Of a stretch of DNA of 64,000 nt, positions 16,227 through 25,101 are shown piece by piece. The DNA is from Flavobacterium limicola (lineage in GTDB: Bacteria; Bacteroidota; Bacteroidia; Flavobacteriales; Flavobacteriaceae): contig NZ_RBXA01000001.1 of NCBI RefSeq assembly GCF_003634755.1, positions 1,116,001 to 1,180,000 of the forward strand. Reading direction: 5' to 3'. The translations under genes were made by a program, and so were the position numbers. Within the stretch, counting starts at the first letter, position 1. Each line of letters begins with the position of its first letter. The notes beneath the pieces were generated by a model that worked only from the letters and a program-made list of their open reading frames with translations, was not told where the DNA came from and ran no database searches.

Positions 16227-19133
16227 ATGTCAACGCAAGAAAAAATATATATAGGAGTTGAAGAACCATTGATCCTTAATAGCACAGGTAAATTCTGGAT
16301 GGTAGTCTCTGGTGAAGTAAATGTATTTTATGTAAGAGTTGATGAAAAAGGGGATTATTTATGTGCGTTAAAATATCTATACTCAGCAAAAAAAGGAGAC
16401 TTATTATTTAGTTTACTTTCTGCTGACTCTAAGAATGATACCCGTTTAATTATTTTTTCAAACGAAGCTACTTTATTATCAATAGATAAACATAAACTTA
16501 TTGCTATTGATCATTTTTTTCTAGCAGGTATGATTGATAAATGGATACTAAAAACTTCATTTAAAATTAATTCAATTAATACTCCGAAAACTTATAAAAC
16601 GATTGACAGTTATAATTATTTTTATTTAAATCATGAAACGATTGCATACCCTTCTCATGGAATAAACTGGATAAATTTAATTGATGGTAAACTTTCTATT
16701 TTTTCAGATCATGAGATAATCAATTATAACGATGGTCTTAAATTTCCAATTCCTGTTTGTAATAAGTTATGGGTTAAGTCCTTGTCTGAATGTTCTGAGT
16801 TAAAATCAATGAGTACTAGAGAGGTTCTAGAAGATGAAATTAATTTTTTAATTTCTTTAGAAAAACTACAAGCTCATTTTTACAAACAACTTTGCAAAAA
16901 TATTGAGATCAATAGTTTATCAGAAAGTGATATTCTTAATGATAAATTAATTTATCAAGAAGAGGAATTGAAAAATACTTTAGAAAAAATAAAATCTATA
17001 GTTACAGGTAGTAAAAAAGAATCAGATCACTTCAAGAATAATAAAGCAAAGAAACAAAATATACTTTATTGGACATGTCAATTCATTGGAGAACAAACAG
17101 GTTTTAAATTTGAAGAGCCAAAATACTTTGAGTCAGATAATCATAATACAAATAATTATCTATTTGCAATTGCTCAAAGTTCTAAAGTAAGAATACGAAA
17201 AATTATTTTGCGAGATGTATGGTGGAAAGATGAAAATGGACATTTGTTAGCATTTCTAAAAGAATCTAATGAGCCTGTGGCTCTCATCCAAAAAAATTCT
17301 ACAACTTACTTAATTAAAAACCTTTCAAAAGGTACGGAAACTATAGTTAATAATGAAATAGCCGACTCTTTAGAACCTATTGGTTATATGTTTTTTACTG
17401 GATTTGATGTAAAAATGGATTCCATAAAAAAAGTATTAAGTTTCGCTATGCATGGTGTAAAAAAAGATGCCAGACTATTACTAGTTGCTTCCTTACTTGT
17501 TAGTTTAATAGGTTTATTAATTCCTATATTATCAGGAATGATATACGATGATGTAATACCTACGGCAGATAAATCTATACATTTAGAAATTTTCATGATT
17601 ATGATAATTATCGGTTTCGTATCTGCTGGACTGCAACTTGCACAGGGAGTGTTACAAATGAGGCTAGAGTCAAAATCAAGTGTTAATCTACAAGTAGGTG
17701 TAATGGATTATATACTTCGTTTACCTGTAACTTTTTATAAAAAATATACAGCAGGTGATCTTACAAATAGAGTTTTGAGTATTAATTCAATTAGACAAAT
17801 CTTATCTAATACATTGATGACTGTTGTACTTAGTGGGGCATTCTCATGTGTTAATTTATTACTTCTTTTTTATTATGATTCAAGCTTAGCATGGGTAGGA
17901 GTTGGGCTTGCTTTAATTGCTATTTCTTTTATGATTTTGATGGGCTGGTTAAAACTCAAGTACGATAGAGAGGTGTCAAAATATCAAGGAGATATTCAAG
18001 GTTTCCTTTTCGAATTTTTATCTGGAATTAGTAAAATAAGAATAACTGGAGGTGAAAAAAGAATTTTTTCTTTATGGGGTGAAAAGTTTTCAAAATTAAA
18101 AAAATTGGGCTTTAGTTCAGGTAGTTATCAAAATTTCGTTGAGGTTTTTAATAGTTCTTACCCTCTTTTTACAAGTATATTATTTTTTTCATTCATATAT
18201 TATACGGTTTTAAATTCTAAAGATTCAGCAATGTTGTCTGTAGGCTCATTTATGGCTTTTATGATTTCCTTTAACAAATTTTTAAATGATAGTTTAAGAT
18301 TGAGTATGGCATTTATTTCTTCACTTAGTGTTATCCCTCTTTACGAAAGGGTTAAGCCAATTCTAGAGGAAAAACCAGAATCAATAGAGGAGAGTATTGA
18401 TCCAGGTGAATTAATGGGTGAAATTGAATTGAATTCTATATCTTTTAGGTATTATGAAGATCAGCCTTTAATTTTAAAAAATATTACATTTAAGATAAAA
18501 CCTGGTGAAATGGTTGCTTTTGTAGGAGCTTCAGGCTCTGGAAAATCTACTATTATGAGACTCCTTTTAGGATTTGAACATGCCGAGTTAGGCTCAATAT
18601 TCTATGATGGTAATACATTTGACGTAATGAATAAAGAACTGACAAGACGACAAATAGGTGTGGTGCTACAAAATGGAGCGCTTATGTCAGGTAGTATTTA
18701 TCAAAATATTGTTGGCAATTCAGAATTAACACTAGATGATGCTTGGGCTGCCGCACGTATGGCTGGTATGGAAGATGATATAAAGAATATGCCAATGGAA
18801 ATGCATACGTTTATTAGTGAAGGAGCAGGAACCTTTTCAGGAGGTCAAAGACAAAGATTAATGATTGCGAGAGCAATTGCTCATAAGCCAAGATTATTAT
18901 TTATGGATGAGGCTACAAGTGCTCTTGATAATAAAACTCAAAATATTGTTGCAGAAAGTTTAGATAAACTTCAAGCCACACGTATAGTTATTGCACACAG
19001 GTTAAGTACTATAAAAAATGCTGACCGTATTTTTGTTTTAGAAAAAGGAGAAATAAAAGAATCAGGGAATTATGAAGAGTTAATTCAAAAGGATGGATTA
19101 TTTACAGAACTTGCTAAACGTCAAATTGCTTAA
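16227..19133 (+). CDS. NHLM-system second ABC transporter protein (no peptidase)
   Basis: 968 residues. The N-terminal 120 residues have a cNMP/cupin-like beta pattern (FWMVVSGEVNVFYVRV). A roughly 280-residue middle region of unknown function follows, then an ABC membrane domain at about 415-700 and an ATPase with Walker A GASGSGKS at 767-774, FSGGQRQR and LLFMDEA. There is no C39 peptidase. This layout is the NHLM permease/ATP-binding partner seen beside the peptidase-containing ABC protein; the two may form a heterodimer. The N-terminal fold recalls the stand-alone CAP_ED protein of the same operon. Confidence 0.9.
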   Translation: MSTQEKIYIGVEEPLILNSTGKFWMVVSGEVNVFYVRVDEKGDYLCALKYLYSAKKGDLLFSLLSADSKNDTRLIIFSNEATLLSIDKHKLIAIDHFFLAGMIDKWILKTSFKINSINTPKTYKTIDSYNYFYLNHETIAYPSHGINWINLIDGKLSIFSDHEIINYNDGLKFPIPVCNKLWVKSLSECSELKSMSTREVLEDEINFLISLEKLQAHFYKQLCKNIEINSLSESDILNDKLIYQEEELKNTLEKIKSIVTGSKKESDHFKNNKAKKQNILYWTCQFIGEQTGFKFEEPKYFESDNHNTNNYLFAIAQSSKVRIRKIILRDVWWKDENGHLLAFLKESNEPVALIQKNSTTYLIKNLSKGTETIVNNEIADSLEPIGYMFFTGFDVKMDSIKKVLSFAMHGVKKDARLLLVASLLVSLIGLLIPILSGMIYDDVIPTADKSIHLEIFMIMIIIGFVSAGLQLAQGVLQMRLESKSSVNLQVGVMDYILRLPVTFYKKYTAGDLTNRVLSINSIRQILSNTLMTVVLSGAFSCVNLLLLFYYDSSLAWVGVGLALIAISFMILMGWLKLKYDREVSKYQGDIQGFLFEFLSGISKIRITGGEKRIFSLWGEKFSKLKKLGFSSGSYQNFVEVFNSSYPLFTSILFFSFIYYTVLNSKDSAMLSVGSFMAFMISFNKFLNDSLRLSMAFISSLSVIPLYERVKPILEEKPESIEESIDPGELMGEIELNSISFRYYEDQPLILKNITFKIKPGEMVAFVGASGSGKSTIMRLLLGFEHAELGSIFYDGNTFDVMNKELTRRQIGVVLQNGALMSGSIYQNIVGNSELTLDDAWAAARMAGMEDDIKNMPMEMHTFISEGAGTFSGGQRQRLMIARAIAHKPRLLFMDEATSALDNKTQNIVAESLDKLQATRIVIAHRLSTIKNADRIFVLEKGEIKESGNYEELIQKDGLFTELAKRQIA

Positions 19134-19155
19134 TAATGGTCATTATATCTGAGAT

Positions 19156-20277
19156 ATGTTAAAAGAACTTGACGATAATAGAAGTCTTTGTTTTTCTGAA
19201 GGACTTAAAAAGTACTTAGAGAATAAATTTTTGGTAACAAAAAACGTGACAACACCTTTGTTTGATGAAATGGATCTTGAATATTGGAGAGGGATTTCAA
19301 CGCGAATTTCAAAAGGGAATACAGTTTTTAATGAATTAAAAAAATGTTATCCTCAATTGAATTTCCCAATACAATTAGGCATAGAAAAAACAGAATTTTA
19401 TAAAGATATAGTGTTAAGAGGAAAAATAGTTGATATGAATTTTCCTTTTTTACTAAATTTAAATGATTTTAAAAATATTACATTTAAAATTCATAAAAGT
19501 ATTTCTGGTTCAATATCTATAGTAACGGTTTCAAATATTGAAGACTTCACAACGATTATACAGTCACTTTTATATAAAAATAACCCTAAACATGTTCCGC
19601 AATCTATGGGCGCCGTTTTAATAAATGGCATCAATAATTGGGAGAGATTAACCATTTTAAAAAACAAATGGTTAGCAACGAATACTTTTGGAAATTGGGC
19701 AAAAGAGTTTACTTGTAATGTTTTGCCTAATAAGAACTTATATAAAGATAATTTGATTATATTGAGTACAAAACCCTATAGTAATGTAGCTGCAAAACAA
19801 TTGGGTTTGGCTGAGAGTTTATGGTTATCCTATTCTATTTCGATAAGAGAAGAACATGAATGCACACATCTATATACTCTTAAAAAATTTGGGAGAGCAT
19901 CAAATAATTTACACGATGAGTTAATTGCAGATTATATAGGAATTGTAAAAACAATTGGATACTACAATAAATCATGGATGTTGCTATTTATGGGGCTTGA
20001 GGAGTATCCTAAATACAGAAAAGGAGCAAGATTAGAAAATTATATTTTAGACAATGAATTATCTCAAGAAGACTTTAAACAATTAATCAAAGTAATTAAA
20101 AGTGCTATTGAAAATATTTCTATTTTTGATGAAACCTCTGGAAAATTACTCTCAACGATAGATCAAATGTGCAGGATAGATGCTCTTTGTGAAACAAGTT
20201 TGGAAGAATTATCATCTACAAATGGAGCAACTTTACTTATTTATAATTACTATAAAAGGTTCAAAAAAGAAATTTAA
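19156..20277 (+). CDS. Unrecognised protein with HExxH...E zinc-metallopeptidase signature
   Basis: 373 residues, last gene of the export operon (22 bases after the ABC gene). I recognise no named family for the whole protein. A gluzincin-like signature is clear: HECTH at 234-238, then E255 and D259 in HDELIADYIG, 17 residues after the second His, as in peptidases with an HExxH...ExxxD arrangement. No signal peptide or membrane helix is evident, so it is probably cytoplasmic. Possible roles are second-step leader trimming, core maturation or inactivation of unexported peptide. Alternatively the metal site may serve a non-peptidase function. The motif is visible; the function is inferred. Confidence 0.7.
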   Translation: MLKELDDNRSLCFSEGLKKYLENKFLVTKNVTTPLFDEMDLEYWRGISTRISKGNTVFNELKKCYPQLNFPIQLGIEKTEFYKDIVLRGKIVDMNFPFLLNLNDFKNITFKIHKSISGSISIVTVSNIEDFTTIIQSLLYKNNPKHVPQSMGAVLINGINNWERLTILKNKWLATNTFGNWAKEFTCNVLPNKNLYKDNLIILSTKPYSNVAAKQLGLAESLWLSYSISIREEHECTHLYTLKKFGRASNNLHDELIADYIGIVKTIGYYNKSWMLLFMGLEEYPKYRKGARLENYILDNELSQEDFKQLIKVIKSAIENISIFDETSGKLLSTIDQMCRIDALCETSLEELSSTNGATLLIYNYYKRFKKEI

Positions 20278-20332
20278 TTTTAGTGTTTTTCTTAGACTCC
20301 CTTCTAGTAGATTATAACTATCCGAGGATTAA

Positions 20333-20490
20333 TTACTTAATTGGGATGTGGAGGACAAAATAAGAATTCAAAATTTAGTATTTTCAGAAGGTTTGCTCAT
20401 TAGGGCAGAAAATAGTGAATATCTAACCAAAAAAGTAAACAGTATTTTTGAGCTAATCTCAGTTTTTATAGGGGTTGAGGAAGGCAGTTA
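20333..20490 (+). pseudogene. Decayed C-terminal tail of a serine site-specific recombinase
   Basis: About 52 codons read open after an in-frame stop at 20330-20332 and end at 20490. The translation contains KIRIQNLVFSEGLLI, then KKVNSIFELISV, which looks like the conserved end of large Bacteroidota serine recombinases (pattern KxxxQNLxFPEGI...VNxxFxLI). No start codon, resolvase domain or Cys-rich region precedes it, so it is a remnant. It lies between the RiPP island and the tandem tRNA genes. The match is from memory of the family's C-terminus. Confidence 0.6.
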
Positions 20491-20498
20491 AAACGAAG

Positions 20499-20526
20499 AA
20501 ACCCATCAAAATTTTGATGGGTTTTT
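20499..20526. terminator. Bidirectional intrinsic terminator at the island edge
   Basis: A perfect stem AAACCCATCAAAA/TTTTGATGGGTTT (20499-20524) is followed by T's on the + strand. It is placed to end transcription of the minus-strand tRNA pair and any + strand read-through from the RiPP export operon. Confidence 0.8.
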
Positions 20527-20531
20527 CTAAG

Positions 20532-20604
20532 TAGCGGGAACAGGACTCGAACCTGTGACCTTCGGGTTATGAGCCCGACGAGCTGCCTACTGCTCTATCC
20601 CGCG
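20532..20604 (-). tRNA. Initiator tRNA-fMet (CAT), copy 1
   Basis: 73 nt on the minus strand, starting CGCGGGATAGAGCAG and ending TTCCCGCTA. The anticodon loop is CTCATAA. Initiator features are a C1 that does not pair with position 72 (C:U) and three G:C pairs in the anticodon stem (GGG/CCC). The D- and T-arms closely follow the E. coli fMet pattern. CCA is not encoded. It is identical to the copy 35 bases away. Confidence 0.95.
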
Positions 20605-20639
20605 ATGTGCGTTTTGTAATCTCAATAAGGCTACCTTAG

Positions 20640-20712
20640 TAGCGGGAACAGGACTCGAACCTGTGACCTTCGGGTTATGAGCCCGACGAGCTGCCTACTG
20701 CTCTATCCCGCG
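20640..20712 (-). tRNA. Initiator tRNA-fMet (CAT), copy 2
   Basis: Identical 73-nt sequence to the copy at 20532-20604, in the same orientation, with the same initiator features. As the more upstream of the pair on the minus strand, it is probably transcribed first from a promoter in the short gap before era. Tandem identical copies raise initiator dosage and are a common type of integration target. Confidence 0.95.
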
Positions 20713-20801
20713 TTGTTTCGGGTGCAAATGTACAACGAATTTCCGTATTTCCAATAAAAATTTTTAAAAATGTTTTATTTCGTCTATTGACTTGATATGT
20801 C

Positions 20802-20809
20802 TACCTTTG
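20802..20809 (+). promoter_or_regulatory. Bacteroidota -7 box (TAnnTTTG) for era
   Basis: TACCTTTG matches the Bacteroidota consensus TAnnTTTG and lies 20 bases before the era ATG. No convincing -33 element at the ideal distance was identified. Confidence 0.6.
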
Positions 20810-20829
20810 CACAATAAATTATAATAGAA

Positions 20830-21711
20830 ATGTCACATAAAGCAGGTTTTGTAAACATCATCGGGAATCCAAATGTTGGGAAATCAACACTAATGAATGC
20901 CTTTGTTGGAGAACGATTATCAATTATTACTTCAAAAGCACAGACAACACGTCATAGAATTCTAGGAATTGTAAATGGGGAAGATTTTCAATTAATCTTA
21001 TCGGATACGCCGGGAATCATCAAGCCAGCCTACGAAATGCAGGCGTCCATGATGAATTTCGTTAAGTCCGCTTTTGAAGATGCTGATATCCTTATTTATA
21101 TGGTAGAAATTGGAGAGCAAGAATTGAAAGACGAAGCTTTTTTTAATAAAATCATTCACGCTACAATTCCAGTTTTGTTATTATTGAACAAAATAGATAA
21201 TTCTAACCAAGAACAACTTGAAGAGCAAGTGGCTTTCTGGACTGCGAAAGTTCCTAATGCGGAAATTTTTCCAATATCAGCTTTGCAAAATTTTAATGTT
21301 CCCGAAGTTTTTGGAAGAATAATAGAATTGTTACCTGAATCTCCTGCGTATTATCCAAAAGATCAATTGACAGATAAACCGGAGCGTTTCTTTGTAAATG
21401 AAACGATCCGCGAGAAAATATTGTTGAATTACAGTAAAGAAATTCCATACGCAGTAGAAATTGTAACCGAAGAGTTTTTTGAAGATGAAAACATCATTAG
21501 AATCCGTTCTTTGATTATGGTGGAACGCGATACCCAAAAAGGAATCATCATCGGGCATAAAGGTGCCGCTTTGAAAAAAGTAGGAATGGATGCTCGTGCT
21601 GATTTAGAGAAATTCTTTGGCAAACAAATCCATATTGAGTTGTATGTGAAAGTGAATAAAAACTGGAGAAGCAACGCGAATATGCTGAAACGATTTGGTT
21701 ATAACCAGTAA
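20830..21711 (+). CDS. era: GTPase Era
   Basis: 293 residues, usual length. The N-terminal GTPase has GNPNVGKST (G1, near residue 11), DTPGII (G3) and NKID (G4). The C-terminal KH domain contains the loop IIGHKGAALKKVG. Era binds the 3' end of 16S rRNA and aids small-subunit assembly. It is probably monocistronic, with its own -7 box just upstream and a dispersed repeat downstream. It is the first clearly core gene after the accessory island. Confidence 0.97.
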   Translation: MSHKAGFVNIIGNPNVGKSTLMNAFVGERLSIITSKAQTTRHRILGIVNGEDFQLILSDTPGIIKPAYEMQASMMNFVKSAFEDADILIYMVEIGEQELKDEAFFNKIIHATIPVLLLLNKIDNSNQEQLEEQVAFWTAKVPNAEIFPISALQNFNVPEVFGRIIELLPESPAYYPKDQLTDKPERFFVNETIREKILLNYSKEIPYAVEIVTEEFFEDENIIRIRSLIMVERDTQKGIIIGHKGAALKKVGMDARADLEKFFGKQIHIELYVKVNKNWRSNANMLKRFGYNQ

Positions 21712-21778
21712 TTTTTTCTGGTCCATATTTTCGAAAAATCAATATTTAGAATTCAATTTCTGGTATTGATTTTTTTTT

Positions 21779-21865
21779 AGCCCAGATAGCAGCGGCATCC
21801 TTTTGTGGTGTACCGAAACTTCGGGACACCACAAAAGATATAGCGGAGAGCTGGAATTGCTCCTA
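21779..21865 (-). repeat. Dispersed extragenic repeat, copy A (hairpin)
   Basis: An 87-bp element between era and the next gene. It starts AGCCCAGATAGCAGCGGCAT and ends GCTGGAATTGCTCCT. A perfect 12-bp stem CTTTTGTGGTGT/ACACCACAAAAG (21800-21811/21826-21837) encloses a CCGAA/TTCGG hairpin. Its reverse complement has the same ends (GGAGC...CCGCT...ATGCCGCTGCTATC) as the copies at 32.9, 40.4, 55.9 and 60.7 kb. Confidence 0.75.
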
Positions 21866-21870
21866 AGAAA

Positions 21871-22446
21871 CTAAGATTCTATAATTTCCAAAAATAAATT
21901 TCCCAAATCATTCATTTGGTCGTGACCGTTACTTCGGATTTGTTTAGCTACAATATAGAGTAGAAACCAGGCGAAAATCATTAATCCCATTACGACTAAA
22001 TCGAAAGTAATGGGGTTTTTAAGGATGTAATCAGTGTAAGCAATTCCGGAAAAAATCAGAAATATTCCCGCAATAATAAAATGGAAGAACATAAAAAGTG
22101 TCCATAAGGTTGGGTCAGGGCCAAATAATGCTCTGATATGAGTTTCGTTTTGGTCTATAGATTCCATTTCTATGTGCAAATGAGGCGACCAATAAGCTTT
22201 TTTTGTACCTTTTATGTTCAGCCAAATGTGATAACCACGAATTTTAACGAAGTAATCTTTGGACTTGATTTGGGTGTAATTGGCAAATTTAACTCTCAAA
22301 GCATCTATGTTTTGCGGAACATCTTTGTAAAATCGTAAGCGAAGCCTGAGCTCTTTATTGGCATCCATAGTAGTAAACTTGTAAGTATTAAAAGGATAAG
22401 GGTTTGCTAATATATCAAAAAAATAGATATTCATGGTTTTAAACAC
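21871..22446 (-). CDS. Membrane protein of unknown function
   Basis: 191 residues from the outermost ATG. The start may instead be the in-frame ATG at 22368, giving 165 residues beginning MDANKELRLRLRFYK, because the first 26 residues run up to the promoter box of divergent der. The protein has a soluble N-terminal half (YWSPHLHIEME) and two membrane helices (LWTLFMFFHFIIAGIFLIF and FDLVVMGLMIFAWFLLYIV). It ends in an acidic amphipathic tail. No known family was recognised. It is divergent from der. Confidence 0.7.
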   Translation of the reverse strand: MFKTMNIYFFDILANPYPFNTYKFTTMDANKELRLRLRFYKDVPQNIDALRVKFANYTQIKSKDYFVKIRGYHIWLNIKGTKKAYWSPHLHIEMESIDQNETHIRALFGPDPTLWTLFMFFHFIIAGIFLIFSGIAYTDYILKNPITFDLVVMGLMIFAWFLLYIVAKQIRSNGHDQMNDLGNLFLEIIES

Positions 22447-22454
22447 TACCTTTG
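22447..22454 (+). promoter_or_regulatory. Bacteroidota -7 box (TAnnTTTG) for der
   Basis: TACCTTTG lies 21 bases upstream of the der ATG, the same box and almost the same spacing as for era. It supports the der start and overlaps the doubtful first codons of the divergent membrane protein gene. Confidence 0.6.
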
Positions 22455-22475
22455 CAAAATATTTGAATTTATATT

Positions 22476-23786
22476 ATGAATAACATTGTTGCGATAGTAG
22501 GAAGACCTAATGTAGGGAAATCAACCCTTTTTAATAGGCTGATACAAAGAAGAGAAGCTATTGTAGATTCAGTATCCGGGGTGACCCGAGATAGAAACTA
22601 TGGTAAAAGCGAGTGGAATGGAAAAGAGTTTTCCGTAATTGATACCGGCGGATATGTGCGTGGTTCTGATGATGTTTTTGAAGGAGAAATCCGTAAACAA
22701 GTCGAACTTGCTATTGATGAGGCTGATGTCATCATTTTTGTGGTTGATGTGGAAGAGGGAATTACACCTATGGATGATGTTGTTGCGCGTTTATTGCGTA
22801 AAGTGACTAAGCCAGTTCTTTTAGCGGTAAACAAGGTAGATAATGCCATGCGTGAGAAAGATGCTCTTGAGTTTTATAACTTGGGTTTAGGTGAATATTA
22901 TACATTTGCGAGTATTTCAGGGAGTGGAACGGGTGATTTATTGGATGCATTGATTGATGCTTTTCCTGTGAAACCAGAACCAGTTCAAGAAGAAGTGGTT
23001 TTGCCTCGTTTTGCAGTTGTAGGACGTCCTAATGCAGGTAAATCAAGTTTTATCAATGCATTAATTGGTAAAGAACGTTTTATGGTAACGGATATCGCTG
23101 GTACAACCCGTGATGCAATTGATACAAAGTTTGACCGTTTTGGTTTTGAATTTAATTTAGTTGATACCGCAGGAATCCGTCGTAAAGCTAAGGTAAAAGA
23201 GGATTTAGAATTTTATTCTGTAATGCGTTCCGTTCGTGCGATTGAACATGCTGATATTTGTATCTTGATTATTGATGCTACTCGTGGTTTTGAAGGTCAG
23301 GATCAAAGTATATTTTGGTTAGCTGAGAAAAACCGTAAAGGAGTTGTAATTCTTGTTAATAAATGGGATTTGGTTGAAAAGGAAACCATGTCTACCAGAG
23401 ATTATGAGGAGAAAATTAAAAAAGAATTAATGCCATTTACGGATGTGCCTATTCTTTTCGTTTCAGCATTAACAAAACAACGTTTGTTGAAAGCATTGGA
23501 AGCAACCGTAAAAGTGTATGAGAATAGACAACAACGCATTGCGACTTCAAAATTTAACGAATTTATGTTGAAAGTGATTGAAGCGTATCCGCCGCCAGCA
23601 ACAAAAGGGAAGTATGTGAAAATTAAATATTGCATGCAATTGCCAACACAGACACCACAATTTGTGTTTTTTGCCAATATGCCACAATATGTAAAAGAAC
23701 CGTACAAACGTTATTTGGAAAATAAAATTAGAGAAAAATGGGACTTTTCAGGAGTACCAATCGATATTTATATTAGAGAGAAATAA
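22476..23786 (+). CDS. der: GTPase Der (EngA)
   Basis: 436 residues, normal length. Two consecutive GTPase domains: [11 protein letters not shown] at the N-terminus with DTGGY, and [11 protein letters not shown] near residue 182 with [11 protein letters not shown]-like C-terminal domain follows ([17 protein letters not shown]). Der is an essential 50S ribosome assembly factor. A hairpin with a T-run follows the stop, so it is probably transcribed alone from the TACCTTTG box. Confidence 0.97.
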   Translation: MNNIVAIVGRPNVGKSTLFNRLIQRREAIVDSVSGVTRDRNYGKSEWNGKEFSVIDTGGYVRGSDDVFEGEIRKQVELAIDEADVIIFVVDVEEGITPMDDVVARLLRKVTKPVLLAVNKVDNAMREKDALEFYNLGLGEYYTFASISGSGTGDLLDALIDAFPVKPEPVQEEVVLPRFAVVGRPNAGKSSFINALIGKERFMVTDIAGTTRDAIDTKFDRFGFEFNLVDTAGIRRKAKVKEDLEFYSVMRSVRAIEHADICILIIDATRGFEGQDQSIFWLAEKNRKGVVILVNKWDLVEKETMSTRDYEEKIKKELMPFTDVPILFVSALTKQRLLKALEATVKVYENRQQRIATSKFNEFMLKVIEAYPPPATKGKYVKIKYCMQLPTQTPQFVFFANMPQYVKEPYKRYLENKIREKWDFSGVPIDIYIREK

Positions 23787-23810
23787 TCTTTATTTCGATA
23801 ATCACACTAG

Positions 23811-23850
23811 AAAGTTTATTGAGTTTGTAAAAGCTCGATAAACTTTTTTT
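23811..23850 (+). terminator. Intrinsic terminator after der
   Basis: A 13-bp stem (AAAGTTTATTGAG pairing with CTCGATAAACTTT, one G:T pair) is followed by T's, directly downstream of der. Confidence 0.75.
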
Positions 23851-23856
23851 ATTTTT

Positions 23857-24657
23857 ATGAAAAAAATGAATGCAATAAATGGCAAAATTGTGTGGATTAC
23901 AGGAGCTTCAAGTGGGATAGGAGAAGCTTTGGCTTATGAATTAGCTAGCAAGAATTGTAAACTAATTCTTTCGGCTCGAAATGCGGAAGCTTTAGAAACT
24001 GTGAAATCGAAGTGTTCAACAGCAGAGGTTGTGATTTTGCCTTTTGATCTGTCTGATTTTGACAATGCTAAAAATCATGTAGAAAATGCCATTGCTGCCT
24101 TTGGGAAAATAGATATTCTAGTGAATAACGGAGGGGTTAGCCAACGCTCACTGATTGCTGACACCGATTTTGAAGTAGATAAAAAACTAATTGAAGTAGA
24201 TTATCTTGGTACAGTTGCGCTGTCAAAAGCTTTGTTACCTCATTTTTTAAAAAATAAGAAAGGGCATTTTGTCACCGTTACTAGTCTAATGGGGAAGTTT
24301 GGGTCGCCATATCGTTCCGGCTATTGTGGTGCAAAACATGCTTTGCATGGTTTTTTTGATGTTTTGAGATTGGAACATCAAAAAGACAATATAAGTGTGA
24401 CGCTTGTCTGTCCTGGATTTATTCAAACGAATGTGGCTAAAAATGCCTTGACTGCAGATGGGTCTAAACAAAATATAGATGATAAAGCAACTCAAAACGG
24501 AATGGCAACAAGTGTTTTTGCCAAAAAATTTGTGAAAGCAGTTGAGTCTGAAAAATTTGAAGTTTATATTGGCGGTAAAGAAGTACTAGGAGTTTATTTA
24601 AAACGATTTTTTCCTAAGTGGTTGCATCATTTTGTTTTAAAAAGTAAAGTGAGATAA
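23857..24657 (+). CDS. Short-chain dehydrogenase/reductase
   Basis: 266 residues (a second possible start is the Met at residue 4). Classical SDR features: NAD(P)-binding GASSGIGEA, NNGG, the active-site Ser in TVTSLMGKFG, and the Tyr-Lys pair in YCGAKHA. The mature part ends in a hydrophobic helix region (LHHFVLKSKVR), as in membrane-associated SDRs of the DHRS7 type. The substrate cannot be told from sequence. It sits alone between two terminators. Confidence 0.88.
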   Translation: MKKMNAINGKIVWITGASSGIGEALAYELASKNCKLILSARNAEALETVKSKCSTAEVVILPFDLSDFDNAKNHVENAIAAFGKIDILVNNGGVSQRSLIADTDFEVDKKLIEVDYLGTVALSKALLPHFLKNKKGHFVTVTSLMGKFGSPYRSGYCGAKHALHGFFDVLRLEHQKDNISVTLVCPGFIQTNVAKNALTADGSKQNIDDKATQNGMATSVFAKKFVKAVESEKFEVYIGGKEVLGVYLKRFFPKWLHHFVLKSKVR

Positions 24658-24700
24658 TCTGAATTTCAATAGTTCAAATTGATATTTATAAAATATAAAG

Positions 24701-24726
24701 AAATCCCGAGGAGTCGGGATTTTTTG
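24701..24726. terminator. Intrinsic terminator between convergent genes
   Basis: A perfect 9-bp stem AAATCCCGA/TCGGGATTT with loop GGAG and a T-run on the + strand. It ends the SDR gene; the A-run on its left side lets it also serve the minus-strand gene. Confidence 0.85.
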
Positions 24727-24747
24727 TGTTAGAATGGATTCTAATGA

Positions 24748-24987
24748 TTAGCTTTCTTCTTCTTTTTCCAAAGTTTCCATTGGATGGTCGCCGTACCAAT
24801 CTTTAAAACTTTTTGTGGTTTTATAATCATCGGTTAGCACGGTGTAAACCATAAATAAGATTAATGGTATACCAACGCAATATAGGGTCATTATTACCGG
24901 TAAAGCAACATTAGTTTGACATAAACCGGCAAAAACAAAAACATAAATGGTAGTGAACCACACGAGTTTAATTGCAAAATTTTTCAT
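24748..24987 (-). CDS. Small two-helix membrane protein, unknown function
   Basis: 79 residues. Two hydrophobic segments (FAIKLVWFTTIYVFVFAGLC and LPVIMTLYCVGIPLILFMVY) are followed by a polar acidic tail (FKDWYGDHPMETLEKEEES). The codon use looks genuine and the frame is isolated between terminator and promoter space. No family was recognised. Confidence 0.65.
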   Translation of the reverse strand: MKNFAIKLVWFTTIYVFVFAGLCQTNVALPVIMTLYCVGIPLILFMVYTVLTDDYKTTKSFKDWYGDHPMETLEKEEES

Positions 24988-25101
24988 GGCTATATCTTTT
25001 AAATAAAGTTACGGCACGAATTGTAAAAGTTTAGTTAATATGTTGATAATCAATATTTAAAATATTATCGATTGTGATTATAAATGCTCTTTATATCTTT
25101 T

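Noticed and set aside
20532..20712. Tandem repeat or CRISPR-like pair
   Set aside because: The two identical 73-bp units fold as initiator tRNA genes; there are only two units and no spacer pattern.
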